A program made the position numbers and the translations under genes. A stretch of 64,000 nucleotides of DNA, taken from Algibacter sp045066735. Its GTDB lineage: Bacteria > Bacteroidota > Bacteroidia > Flavobacteriales > Flavobacteriaceae. The stretch is from NCBI RefSeq assembly GCF_045066735.1, contig NZ_JBISHH010000024.1, forward strand, positions 744,001 through 808,000. Reading direction: 5' to 3'. Positions 1 to 8,019 of the stretch are shown in pieces. Position 1 is the stretch's first letter. Each line of letters starts with the position of its first letter. The notes under the pieces are model-generated. The model saw nothing but the letters and a program-made list of their open reading frames with translations. It was not told where the DNA came from and did no database searches.

Positions 1-174
1 TTTACTGTAAAAAGCAACAATTTTATCATTCATCGCTACATTTATTATACTCAAAAAGGTGGCTAAAGAATAAATTTGAGTATCAAAAATATGGATTCAA
101 TTAAAAAAATATTTCAGGTTACTTTTCTGTAGTTGAAAACATATTGATAACTAAATAAACTAATTAAAACAATT

Positions 175-1437
175 ATGAAAACAACTAAAATTTTAAGTTT
201 TTTATGTTTAAGTCTGGCGTTTTGGTCATGTTCTGATGACGATGCGGTTATAGAACTAACACAACCTCAATTTACGGTAACTGCTCCAGAAGGAGAGTCT
301 GGCTTTTTTACATTCGAAAATACAACACCAAATAAAGAAGAGTTTTATAGCTTTTGGGAATTTGAAGTTGGAGGTTCTAAAGTAATCGATCAAAATGGCC
401 CGTTTGTATATGAGTATAAAAGCTCAGGTTCTAAAACAGTAAAATTAACTATGGTAAGTGCTTTAACAAACTTACATACAAGTCAAAATATTACGGTAAC
501 CTTGCCACCGCCATCAGACATTCGTCATTTAATAAATCCTGAGAATTTGTTAGCTAATGGTTATTTTGGAGACGGTGAAGGTAATGATTTTACTAATTGG
601 GGTAAAAATAATGGAGCCGATAGGATGACGGAAGAACGCAGCGAACCATTAGTAGGTTCTAGAGCTGTAAAAATTAACAATGATGTAGATGGTAACGAAT
701 GGGAAACTCAATTAGTTTCAGATGCATTTTCTACCGTAGATGGTGAAAAATATACTGCTTCTGTTTGGATTAAAGGTTCTCCTGTTTCAATCCGTTTTTC
801 TACAAACCCTGGAGTTGGTGGCGATCAGTATGCTGGTAATTACACCGCTACTTCCGATTGGACTCAATACTCTTGGACCTTTGTAGCAAACTCTGCAACA
901 ACCTTATTAGCCCTAGATATGGGAAAAACAAAAGGAACATTTATAATAGATGCTGTTGAGGTTGTAACAGGCGAAGTAGCCTTGCCATTACCTTCTAATG
1001 ATAGCGAATTATTAAACGGTGATTTAGAAGCAGGTGAAGAAAATGATTTTACCAATTGGAGTCAAAACAATGGTGCAGATAGAATGACTCAAGAAACTGT
1101 AGATGTTTTAAGTGGTTCTAGAGCGCTTAGAGTTAATAACGGCGTCGATGGTAACGAATGGGAAGCTCAAATGGTAAGTGATGGTTTTGCAACCGAGAAT
1201 GGAGCAGACTACACCGTATCATTATGGATTAAAGGCGATGCTGTTTCTGTTAGATATTCTACTAATCCAGGTGCAAATAGTACCGAACAATATGCTGGTG
1301 GTTATATCGCATCTGCAGAATGGACAAAATATGATTGGACATTTACAGCAAATTCAGATACATCTTCCATAGCTTTAGATATGGGGAAAACAAAAGGAAC
1401 ATTTTTAATAGATGCAATTAAAGTTGTTAAAAACTAA
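175..1437 (+). CDS. Surface lipoprotein with PKD-like domain and two tandem CBM4/9-type modules
   Basis: Probably a surface glycan-binding protein of a xylan locus. The first 18 residues form a lipoprotein signal; Cys19 is followed by Ser-Asp-Asp-Asp, the acidic export tag that sends Bacteroidota lipoproteins to the cell surface. Residues about 30-110 resemble a PKD fold. Two homologous beta-sandwich modules follow (about 122-268 and 277-420), each with a 'DFTNW...NNGADRMT' block, a 'GSRA' block, a 'VDGNEWE' block and a closing 'LDMGKTKGTF' block, typical of CBM4/9 modules. No catalytic domain is visible. The GH10 xylanase gene starts 16 bp downstream, so the two are surely co-transcribed. 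In Bacteroidota xylan loci such a protein normally follows SusC/SusD, which would lie left of the window. The xylan ligand is inferred from neighbours. Confidence 0.85.
   Translation: MKTTKILSFLCLSLAFWSCSDDDAVIELTQPQFTVTAPEGESGFFTFENTTPNKEEFYSFWEFEVGGSKVIDQNGPFVYEYKSSGSKTVKLTMVSALTNLHTSQNITVTLPPPSDIRHLINPENLLANGYFGDGEGNDFTNWGKNNGADRMTEERSEPLVGSRAVKINNDVDGNEWETQLVSDAFSTVDGEKYTASVWIKGSPVSIRFSTNPGVGGDQYAGNYTATSDWTQYSWTFVANSATTLLALDMGKTKGTFIIDAVEVVTGEVALPLPSNDSELLNGDLEAGEENDFTNWSQNNGADRMTQETVDVLSGSRALRVNNGVDGNEWEAQMVSDGFATENGADYTVSLWIKGDAVSVRYSTNPGANSTEQYAGGYIASAEWTKYDWTFTANSDTSSIALDMGKTKGTFLIDAIKVVKN
541..1434 (+). repeat. Intragenic tandem duplication encoding the two CBM modules
   Basis: The stretches at about 541-965 and 1006-1434 encode the two CBM-like modules and align codon for codon over long blocks. 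They are near-identical at the DNA level around 919-957 and 1379-1417 (the segment encoding DMGKTKGTF). This indicates an internal duplication with partial later divergence or gene conversion at the ends. Confidence 0.8.
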
Positions 1438-1453
1438 ACAAAACGAAAAAACT

Positions 1454-2821
1454 ATGAAAAACACATTTAAATATATAATTCGTTTGGTAGTATTATTTAT
1501 GGCTTTTAGCTGTTCTAATTCTTCAGATGATTCTCCAACATTTGGACCAACTGAACTTCCAGATGCTATACAAGCATCGTTCGATTTCACAATATCACCA
1601 TCAGATCCAAAAGTGCTTATTTTAAATAATACAACCGAATATTACCTACCATATACCGGAGTTTGGGATTACGGAAATGGCTCTAGCGCTATTGCCGATG
1701 GAGCAGGAGTAAAAGAGGTGACTTACGATACTCCAGGAAGATATACTATTAGCCTTACCGTATCTAGTGATGGTATTACAAACACCATTAGTAAAGATAT
1801 TATTGTAGATGAAATTGGTATTTGTCTTAATGCAGTTTGTGGAAGTGTAAATACAGCGAGTTTAAAAGGTGCTGCAACTACATTTTCGGTAGGTACAATT
1901 ACAAGATCGCCTTATGTTACGGCAGGAGGTAAGCATATAGAAATTCTAAAGAATGAGTTTAATAACTTGACTTCGGAATATGAAATGAAGATGAATATTA
2001 TGTATCCATCAGAAGGTAATTATGATTTTTCTGCAGGAGATGCCATTGTAGGTTTCGCTCAAGCAAATGATATGAATGTGCATGGTCACGCTTTAATTTG
2101 GCACAATGCAACACCTAGTTGGGTAGAAAATTTTTCTGGAACCGATGCAGAGTTTGAAGCTATGGTAGAAGATTATATTACAACAACTTTAAATCACTAT
2201 AAAGGAAAGGTACGTTCTTGGGATGTTGTGAATGAAGCTTTTGAAGATGGCACAGGACACCCGTTAAGAAATTCAGTTTTTAGACAAAAAATGGGAGATG
2301 ATTATATTAAAAAATGTTTTCAGTTTGCAAGAAACGCAGATCCAGATGTAATTCTTTTTTATAACGATTACAACATGGCATCTAGCCCAACAAAACGTCA
2401 AGCTATGTTTAACTTGGTAGATGAGTTGGGAGATTTAATTGATGGTGTAGGTGCACAAATGCATATTTCTTACAACGGGCCTTCTGCTGCCAATATTCAA
2501 GCTGTTGCAGATGGTACGGTATCAAGAAATTTAAAATTACACTTTGCAGAATTAGATATTAGAGCAAACCCAGAAGAAGATACTAGTTTAACTTCACTTT
2601 CTTCAGATAGAGCAAATGCTCAGAAAGATAAATTTAAAGAGGTTGTTCAAATCTATAATGCCATTCCGTTGGATAATAAATTTGCATTAACAGTTTGGGG
2701 AGTGAGAGATAATGAGTCTTGGTTATTAGATTTCTGGGGTGTTCCAGAGTGGCCATTAATGTTTGACGAAGATTATAATAAAAAGCCTGCATATGCTGGG
2801 TTTTTAGAAGGATTGGAGTAA
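1454..2821 (+). CDS. GH10 endo-beta-1,4-xylanase lipoprotein with N-terminal PKD-like domain
   Basis: Secreted endo-xylanase that cleaves internal beta-1,4 bonds of xylan. The ATG at 1454 is preferred over the in-frame ATG at 1412 because it begins a lipoprotein signal (lipobox ending FSC) and the upstream start would overlap the previous gene. The Cys is followed by a Ser/Asp-rich linker, suggesting surface display. A PKD-like domain covers roughly residues 35-125 and the GH10 TIM barrel about 140-455. The acid/base Glu lies in WDVVNEAF (Glu261 from this start) and the nucleophile in HFAELDIR (Glu366). The substrate-site segments HGHALIWHN and FYNDYN are also present. It lies 16 bp behind the CBM lipoprotein gene and ends before a strong terminator. 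Confidence 0.93.
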   Translation: MKNTFKYIIRLVVLFMAFSCSNSSDDSPTFGPTELPDAIQASFDFTISPSDPKVLILNNTTEYYLPYTGVWDYGNGSSAIADGAGVKEVTYDTPGRYTISLTVSSDGITNTISKDIIVDEIGICLNAVCGSVNTASLKGAATTFSVGTITRSPYVTAGGKHIEILKNEFNNLTSEYEMKMNIMYPSEGNYDFSAGDAIVGFAQANDMNVHGHALIWHNATPSWVENFSGTDAEFEAMVEDYITTTLNHYKGKVRSWDVVNEAFEDGTGHPLRNSVFRQKMGDDYIKKCFQFARNADPDVILFYNDYNMASSPTKRQAMFNLVDELGDLIDGVGAQMHISYNGPSAANIQAVADGTVSRNLKLHFAELDIRANPEEDTSLTSLSSDRANAQKDKFKEVVQIYNAIPLDNKFALTVWGVRDNESWLLDFWGVPEWPLMFDEDYNKKPAYAGFLEGLE

Positions 2822-2849
2822 TAAATATTATTTAAGATTTTAGTTAGAG

Positions 2850-2892
2850 AGCCCTAAGTTGTTAAGCATTTTAGGGCTTTGCTTTTTTAAAA
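2850..2892 (+). terminator. Rho-independent terminator after the first xylanase gene
   Basis: An 8-bp perfect stem (2850-2857 with 2871-2878, AGCCCTAA/TTAGGGCT) with a 13-nt loop is followed by a T-rich run. It lies between the first two GH10 genes, so the second GH10 operon may have its own promoter or receive read-through. Confidence 0.75.
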
Positions 2893-2924
2893 AAAACCGA
2901 AAGTAACCAACAAATAATTAAAAT

Positions 2925-4013
2925 ATGCTTTTCAATAAAATTTTAAAAATCACTTTTATAACCCTACTGTTAATTGTTCTGTATGCTTGTGATAAAAATA
3001 AAACATTAGAAATTAATGGTTTAAAAGCTAATGCGGAATTTCCAATAGGAACTGCCATTAAAATTGAAACTTTAAATGCCGATTTTGAGCTTCAAGATTT
3101 ACAAAAATCAAACTTCAATAGCATAACCTCTGCAAGCGACATGAAAATGAACCGCATCACAGAAAGCGAAGGTGTGTACAATTGGAGCAGAATAGATGGT
3201 ATTCTTAATTACGCTCAAAATAATAACCAACGTTTGTTTGGTCATAATTTAATTTGGCACAGTTCTACACCTAAATGGGTAGAAGAGAAAGCTTTAAAAG
3301 ATACTTTGTGGTTAGCCGGTTTTATGAAAGAATATATAACAACTTATGTAAGCCGCTATAAAGGTAAAGTCGCGGGCTGGGATGTTGTAAACGAAGCATT
3401 TGAATCTGCAGGAGGAGCCATGAGAGAGACCATCTGGTATAGCGTTATGGGCAAAGATTACATCGCTAAAGCATTTACTTATGCCCATGAAGCCGACTCA
3501 AATGCAGTTTTGTTTTACAACGATTTTAATATTGAGCGAGACACTTTAAAACTAAATGCAACACTTAAATTAATAGAAGATTTAAGGGCGGAAAATGTTC
3601 CAATTCATGGTTTAGGTTTTCAAATGCATATCCGTATGGATATTCCAGATGAGGTGATTGCAAATGCTTTGAAGAAAGCGGCCGATACAGGTTTAAAAAT
3701 TCATTTATCTGAAGTTGATATTATTTTTAATACACATAACGATACGCAATATGGTGGTGAACAAATTTACACTGAATTAACCACAGATATGAAAAAGGCA
3801 CAAGCTGAAAAATATAAAAACCTTGTTAAAATGTACCGTTCCATTGTACCGAAAGCACAACAATACGGCATTACATTTTGGGATTTTACAGATAGAGACT
3901 CCTGGATAGATGGCTTTTTTAGTATAACCGATTGGCCAACAATTTACGATGATAATTTACAACCAAAACCAGCTTATTTTGGAGTTTTAGAAGGTTTAAA
4001 AGAAGAATTGTAA
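2925..4013 (+). CDS. GH10 endo-beta-1,4-xylanase lipoprotein
   Basis: A second, compact GH10 enzyme of 362 residues with no accessory module. The N-terminus is a lipoprotein signal with Cys22 in the lipobox LYAC. The barrel carries the acid/base Glu157 in WDVVNEAF and the nucleophile Glu263 in HLSEVDII, plus HNLIWHS and FYNDFN. It is only moderately similar to the other two GH10 proteins here, so they are not recent duplicates and may act on different chain lengths or decorations. The stop overlaps the next start by one base (TAATG), showing translational coupling with the isomerase-like gene. Confidence 0.93.
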   Translation: MLFNKILKITFITLLLIVLYACDKNKTLEINGLKANAEFPIGTAIKIETLNADFELQDLQKSNFNSITSASDMKMNRITESEGVYNWSRIDGILNYAQNNNQRLFGHNLIWHSSTPKWVEEKALKDTLWLAGFMKEYITTYVSRYKGKVAGWDVVNEAFESAGGAMRETIWYSVMGKDYIAKAFTYAHEADSNAVLFYNDFNIERDTLKLNATLKLIEDLRAENVPIHGLGFQMHIRMDIPDEVIANALKKAADTGLKIHLSEVDIIFNTHNDTQYGGEQIYTELTTDMKKAQAEKYKNLVKMYRSIVPKAQQYGITFWDFTDRDSWIDGFFSITDWPTIYDDNLQPKPAYFGVLEGLKEEL

Positions 4014-5302
4014 TGAAAACAAGAAATAGAATCATTAAGATATTGACTGTATTAATATCTACGTTCAGTTTTGGGCAAACAGACTATAGTATTTCTTCTC
4101 AAAAAGATAGATTAAGGCAATATTGTGGGCAATGGGTAAGTGCTATTAATTCTAGCACAGATAGCGTTGCAGCACTGCCGGCTTTGAAAATGAGCAGTAT
4201 AAGTAATTTTAATAATAATTCGCTTAGCATAACGGTTTTGCTAAAAAATAGTGCCAGTAAATATGAACCAATACTTAGGGAGATAATTGGTTATGATCGT
4301 GTTACGAATACTGTCTTTGCAGCCGGACATAATAATGAAGGTGCTTTTTTTACAGGGAAAGGCAGGTTTTCTTCAGAAAAAAAATGTACCATGCAGGATA
4401 AAGATCTTAATAGAAATAACACCATGACGGTTAATTTTAACTTTAATAATTATACCGATGTTACTTTGGAAGGCTTTGATAATAACGAAAAACGTCTATG
4501 GAAAACGAGATATATCAAGCATAATCCTAAAAATAAGAATATAGGTATTCAATTAGTTTCGGTGCATGATGATATGCTTAAAAATCCAGAAAAAACCTTG
4601 ATACAATTAGGTAGAATGGGTTATAGTTATGTTGAAACTTTTGTGTATAAAGAAGGGTTTTTTTATGGTTATACTCCGGAAGCGTTCAAGGCTGTAGTTG
4701 AAAAAGCAGGTATGAGGTTTTTAGGTTCCATGACGTTCTTTGATCCTGCAGATAAAAATGATGATGTGGCAATCAAGTCTTGGTGGGATAAGGCTATACA
4801 AGATCATAAAAAAGCGGGTGTCGAATATCTTTCAACTTCAAATAGTAAAATAAAAAGTATTAAGACAATTAGAGAGCTTCAAGATTATTGTAATTATTAT
4901 AATAAAATCGGAAAACTTTGTAAAGACAATGGCTTAAAATTTATTTTTCATAATCATGCTGATGAATTTTTAATGGTTGAAGGTATAAGAGTTTACGATT
5001 ACTTTCTGCAAAACACAAATCCGGAATGTGTGTATTTTCAATCGGATATCTATTGGATGCATGTCGCAGGTGTTAATCCTGTTCATTATTTTGAAACCTA
5101 TCCTAACCGATTTATTAGTTGGCATGTTAAAGACTATAAAGAATTAGGAGAAAGTGGGAAAATAGATTTCGAAGATATATTTAGGTATCAAGAAATATCT
5201 GGAGTTCAATATATTTTATCTGAAGTTGAAGATTATAGCTTTCCACCGTTGTTTAGTGTTGGTTTGGCTTGGGAGTATATTTATTATGAATTATTAAAAT
5301 AA
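4013..5302 (+). CDS. Secreted two-domain protein: lipocalin-like N-terminus plus sugar isomerase/epimerase TIM barrel
   Basis: A signal peptide (about residues 1-21, ending FSFGQ) directs export. Residues about 30-170 are rich in beta strands with an 'R-Q-Y-C-G-Q-W' opening, resembling lipocalin/DUF1579-like barrels; this assignment is weak. Residues about 175-429 match the sugar phosphate isomerase/epimerase (AP endonuclease family 2) barrel. Likely metal ligands are seen in IFHNHADEF, FQSDIYWMHVAG, SWHVKD and a late SEVED. Exported members of this superfamily are known or suspected to act on oxidised (3-keto) glycosides rather than sugar phosphates. The gene is coupled to a GH10 gene and followed 10 bp later by a ThuA-like gene, so a role in processing xylan-derived or oxidised sugars is inferred. 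The substrate is unknown. Confidence 0.75.
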   Translation: MKTRNRIIKILTVLISTFSFGQTDYSISSQKDRLRQYCGQWVSAINSSTDSVAALPALKMSSISNFNNNSLSITVLLKNSASKYEPILREIIGYDRVTNTVFAAGHNNEGAFFTGKGRFSSEKKCTMQDKDLNRNNTMTVNFNFNNYTDVTLEGFDNNEKRLWKTRYIKHNPKNKNIGIQLVSVHDDMLKNPEKTLIQLGRMGYSYVETFVYKEGFFYGYTPEAFKAVVEKAGMRFLGSMTFFDPADKNDDVAIKSWWDKAIQDHKKAGVEYLSTSNSKIKSIKTIRELQDYCNYYNKIGKLCKDNGLKFIFHNHADEFLMVEGIRVYDYFLQNTNPECVYFQSDIYWMHVAGVNPVHYFETYPNRFISWHVKDYKELGESGKIDFEDIFRYQEISGVQYILSEVEDYSFPPLFSVGLAWEYIYYELLK

Positions 5303-5312
5303 ACGTATTATT

Positions 5313-6065
5313 ATGAAACTCTTTACAATGAAGTATTTTTTATTAACTCTATGTATGCTTACAATGATTAAAACCAATGCTCAAGATCAATTTAGTGTAT
5401 TATTGTTTACCCAACATGATGATTGGCATTACAATACCATCCCTGTTGCTATACAAGCTTTTGAGGATATGGAAGAAGCACATCAATTTAGGTTTAATTG
5501 GACGCAAAGGCCAAATGATCTTATAGAAAAATTACCAGAACATGATGTGGTAATATTTATGAATGCCAATGCCGATTCTTTAAAGACAAGGCATATGGTT
5601 GCTTTAAAAGCATTTATGAAACGAGGTGGAGGTTTTATAGGTATTCATGCTGCTTCAGATAGTAAAAGAGAAAACCCTTGGTTTGATGGTCTTGTTGGAG
5701 CGAAGTTTGTTAGTCATCCAAAATTACAAGCAGCAATAGTAAAAGTTGAAAATAATGATTTTCCAGCAACATGGCATCTACCAAAAAAGTGGCTACGTAG
5801 TGATGAGTGGTATAACTTTGAAGGGATTAATCTAGATAAACTCAATATTCTATTGACTGTTGATGAAACTTCTTATGATTTTACCGCAGGTTATGATGAT
5901 ATTCCGTTAAAAGGCATGGGTGAAATGCATCCAATGGCTTGGTATCAAAAGTATGAAGGAGGAAAGTCATTTTATACAGCCATAGGTCATAAACCTGAAT
6001 CTTATAAAGACGAAAACTTTTTGAATCACATTTTAGGAGCCATTTATTGGGTTAAGGGTGATTAA
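5313..6065 (+). CDS. Secreted ThuA-like domain protein
   Basis: A protein of about 250 residues with a signal peptide ending near TNAQ (the ATG at 5328 is an alternative start). The rest is a ThuA-like, glutamine-amidotransferase-related fold: VVIFMNANAD, RGGGFIGIHAAS and the closing GHKPESY segment are typical. ThuA proteins are linked to trehalose use and, in Bacteroidota, often occur with isomerase/epimerase-like barrels in glycan loci where 3-keto sugar chemistry is proposed. It is the last gene of the GH10-isomerase-ThuA operon. No Gfo/Idh/MocA oxidoreductase, the usual partner, is present in the window. The biochemical role is inferred only. Confidence 0.8.
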   Translation: MKLFTMKYFLLTLCMLTMIKTNAQDQFSVLLFTQHDDWHYNTIPVAIQAFEDMEEAHQFRFNWTQRPNDLIEKLPEHDVVIFMNANADSLKTRHMVALKAFMKRGGGFIGIHAASDSKRENPWFDGLVGAKFVSHPKLQAAIVKVENNDFPATWHLPKKWLRSDEWYNFEGINLDKLNILLTVDETSYDFTAGYDDIPLKGMGEMHPMAWYQKYEGGKSFYTAIGHKPESYKDENFLNHILGAIYWVKGD

Positions 6066-6515
6066 TTCAATTAGAGATAAAGAAAATTAAAAGAGTTTTC
6101 ATCTACGTAAATATTAGTAATGTTTAACCAAATCAATTTTTTAAATTAAAGATAAACTAGTTGAATAATCTGGCTTTTTACAATACAACGGAGAATTGTT
6201 ATGAAAGTGGTTATAACTATCGTTGTTTATTTGAATTTTGGTGTTTCTACGGTCTATTATAATATAGAGCAGTAAACTAAGTTCATGTATTTCAAAAAAG
6301 TACATTCAAAATAACATTACAATCCTAAAAGCTAGTTTTAAAATAAATTCTTTTTTTTAAAAATTATTTTGGGGAGTGCATGATGGTATATCTAAAAAAA
6401 CGACGATTTAATACCAGACAAAACTAATTAACTTCTTCTAAATAATAGAAGTTTCTAATCTTAATTGGCTAGACAAACAATTCTTGAAACGATTAAATAA
6501 AATGTAAAGTAAATT
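6066..6515. other. 450-bp convergent intergenic region without a recognisable gene
   Basis: Very A+T-rich spacer between the two facing arms of the xylan locus. The only open frame with an ATG that I checked is 24 codons (6201-6275), with no recognisable similarity. A short hairpin lies at 6430-6453. No mobile-element ends or RNA gene are seen. It may be decayed coding sequence, but no family can be named. Confidence 0.5.
6430..6453. terminator. Possible weak terminator between the convergent xylan arms
   Basis: A 7-bp stem (6430-6436 with 6447-6453) and 10-nt loop in A+T-rich sequence, where the leftward xylan operon must end. It lacks a strong T tract. Confidence 0.3.
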
Positions 6516-6920
6516 CTAGTAAACTACCTTTGATTTATTCTTTAATTTGTTTTCTATAATTGGGTAAAGATTGTAAGTTGGATAAATTTCTGTTTTAAAA
6601 GCTTTCCATGCTGTTCTTTCAATTGCTAAATTTACGGCGGATAATTTAGAGGCAGGAAGTTCTAATACAACCATTTGACCTATACCCATAACTACATACC
6701 AGTTTATTACTGAAACCCCTTCTGGCGGGAAATTTTGATAAAAACCTTGATCGGTTCTTATCTGTTCAATCTCATTTAAATTCATACTTTGATCATGTTT
6801 CAAAAATATGGTTAACATCAACTTGTCATCACCTTTTTCAGAAGCAACTTCTATCTTATTTGATTGTGAATAAGCAAGGTGTTGAAGAAAAAATAGTACG
6901 AGTAATAATGTGTATTTCAT
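6516..6920 (-). CDS. Small secreted protein of unknown function in the xylan locus
   Basis: 134 residues with a clear signal peptide (about 1-18, ending AYSQ). The mature part has alternating beta strands and helices (MLTIFLKHDQS, VINWYVVMGIGQMVVLEL, AIERTAWKAFKTEIYPTYNLYP) that suggest a single alpha/beta (ferredoxin-like, dimeric barrel) unit; this is a fold guess from pattern only. It is the last gene of the leftward xylan operon, 38 bp after the GH43 gene. Its function is not known to me; a role in periplasmic sugar handling is possible from context. Confidence 0.65.
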   Translation of the reverse strand: MKYTLLLVLFFLQHLAYSQSNKIEVASEKGDDKLMLTIFLKHDQSMNLNEIEQIRTDQGFYQNFPPEGVSVINWYVVMGIGQMVVLELPASKLSAVNLAIERTAWKAFKTEIYPTYNLYPIIENKLKNKSKVVY

Positions 6921-6958
6921 GTTTTAAATTTATTTGAACTATTGTTTTGGTTGAAAAA

Positions 6959-7999
6959 TTACTTTTTACTATACGGATTTAAAGTTTCAATACTTCCATC
7001 TTCCCTATGCGTAATTTCAGCAACTTTAACAGACCTTAAATGCGTTACACCTTTAGATAAACTAGAATCATGATAAAATAAATACCATTTTTCATCAACT
7101 TTGCAAACAGAGTGGTGAGAGGTCCAACCAACTACAGGATTTAAAATACGTCCGCCATAAGTGAATGGCCCATAAGGGTTATTTCCAATAGCGTAGCAGA
7201 TAAAATGTGTGTCTCCGGTAGAATAAGAGAAATAGTATTTGCCGTTATATTTATGTAACCAGGCTGCTTCGAAAAAACGACGATTATTGTCGCCCGCTAA
7301 CAGTAAGTTTCCGTTCTTATCTAAAATTTCTATAGCTTTTGGTTTTTCGCTGAATTCTAATAAATCGTCCGTCATTTTTGCCACATAAGGGAGTAATGCA
7401 GGTTCGTTATCTTCAGGAAGAAATGCCGTTGGGCTATCGGGTTGAGCTGCATTAAATTCTCCACTTCTCCAGCGTTGTAATTGTCCGCCCCAAAGACCTC
7501 CAAAATACATGTAGTAACTCCCATCGTCATCTTTAAAAACTGCAGGGTCAATAGAAAAACTGCCTTTAATAGCTTCTGGTTGCGCTTTAAATGGTCCTAT
7601 AGGCGAGTTGCTTGTGGCGACTCCAATTCTAAAAGTGCCATCATGAGCTTTCGCGGGAAAAAATAAATAATATGTACCGTCTTTTTCATTGGCATCTGGA
7701 GCCCACATTTGTTCTTTTGCCCAAGGCACATCATCTACGTGCAAAGCGACACCGTGGTCTACGGCTTCACTATCGATAGAATCCATTGAGATTACATGAT
7801 AGTCTTCCATTGCGAAGTGGCTTCCTAAATCGTCAAAAGCTTCTCCAGCATCAACATCGTGAGATGGGTAAATATATATTTTTCCATTAAAAAAATGGGC
7901 AGATGGATCTGCTGTGTAGATATTGGTTACTAATGGTTGTGAAATAGCACGTTTATTTAGATCATCAAAATTGATATTTTCGATACTTTCTTCAGGCAT
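6959..7999 (-). CDS. GH43 family beta-xylosidase / alpha-L-arabinofuranosidase, no signal peptide
   Basis: Five-bladed propeller glycosidase of 346 residues. The three GH43 carboxylates are visible: general base Asp31 in YTADPSAHF, the pKa-modulating Asp in SIDPAVFKDD (about residue 150) and the acid Glu in RFFEAAW (about residue 244). There is no signal peptide or lipobox, so it should act in the cytoplasm on short xylo- or arabinoxylo-oligosaccharides brought in by the symporter encoded 20 bp upstream. The exact specificity (xylosidase versus arabinofuranosidase) cannot be read from the sequence. Confidence 0.88.
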   Translation of the reverse strand: MPEESIENINFDDLNKRAISQPLVTNIYTADPSAHFFNGKIYIYPSHDVDAGEAFDDLGSHFAMEDYHVISMDSIDSEAVDHGVALHVDDVPWAKEQMWAPDANEKDGTYYLFFPAKAHDGTFRIGVATSNSPIGPFKAQPEAIKGSFSIDPAVFKDDDGSYYMYFGGLWGGQLQRWRSGEFNAAQPDSPTAFLPEDNEPALLPYVAKMTDDLLEFSEKPKAIEILDKNGNLLLAGDNNRRFFEAAWLHKYNGKYYFSYSTGDTHFICYAIGNNPYGPFTYGGRILNPVVGWTSHHSVCKVDEKWYLFYHDSSLSKGVTHLRSVKVAEITHREDGSIETLNPYSKK

Positions 8000-8019
8000 A
8001 ATTTTATGTTTTGTTAGTT

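Noticed and set aside
1..174. Promoter or gene remnant at the left edge
   Set aside because: No consensus promoter or coding similarity could be seen; the true operon start may lie left of the window.
1412..1453. Earlier start for the first xylanase
   Set aside because: It overlaps the previous gene and would place 14 hydrophilic residues before the lipoprotein signal.
6201..6275. 24-codon open frame in the convergent xylan spacer
   Set aside because: Too short, no similarity and no useful start context; likely chance in A+T-rich DNA.
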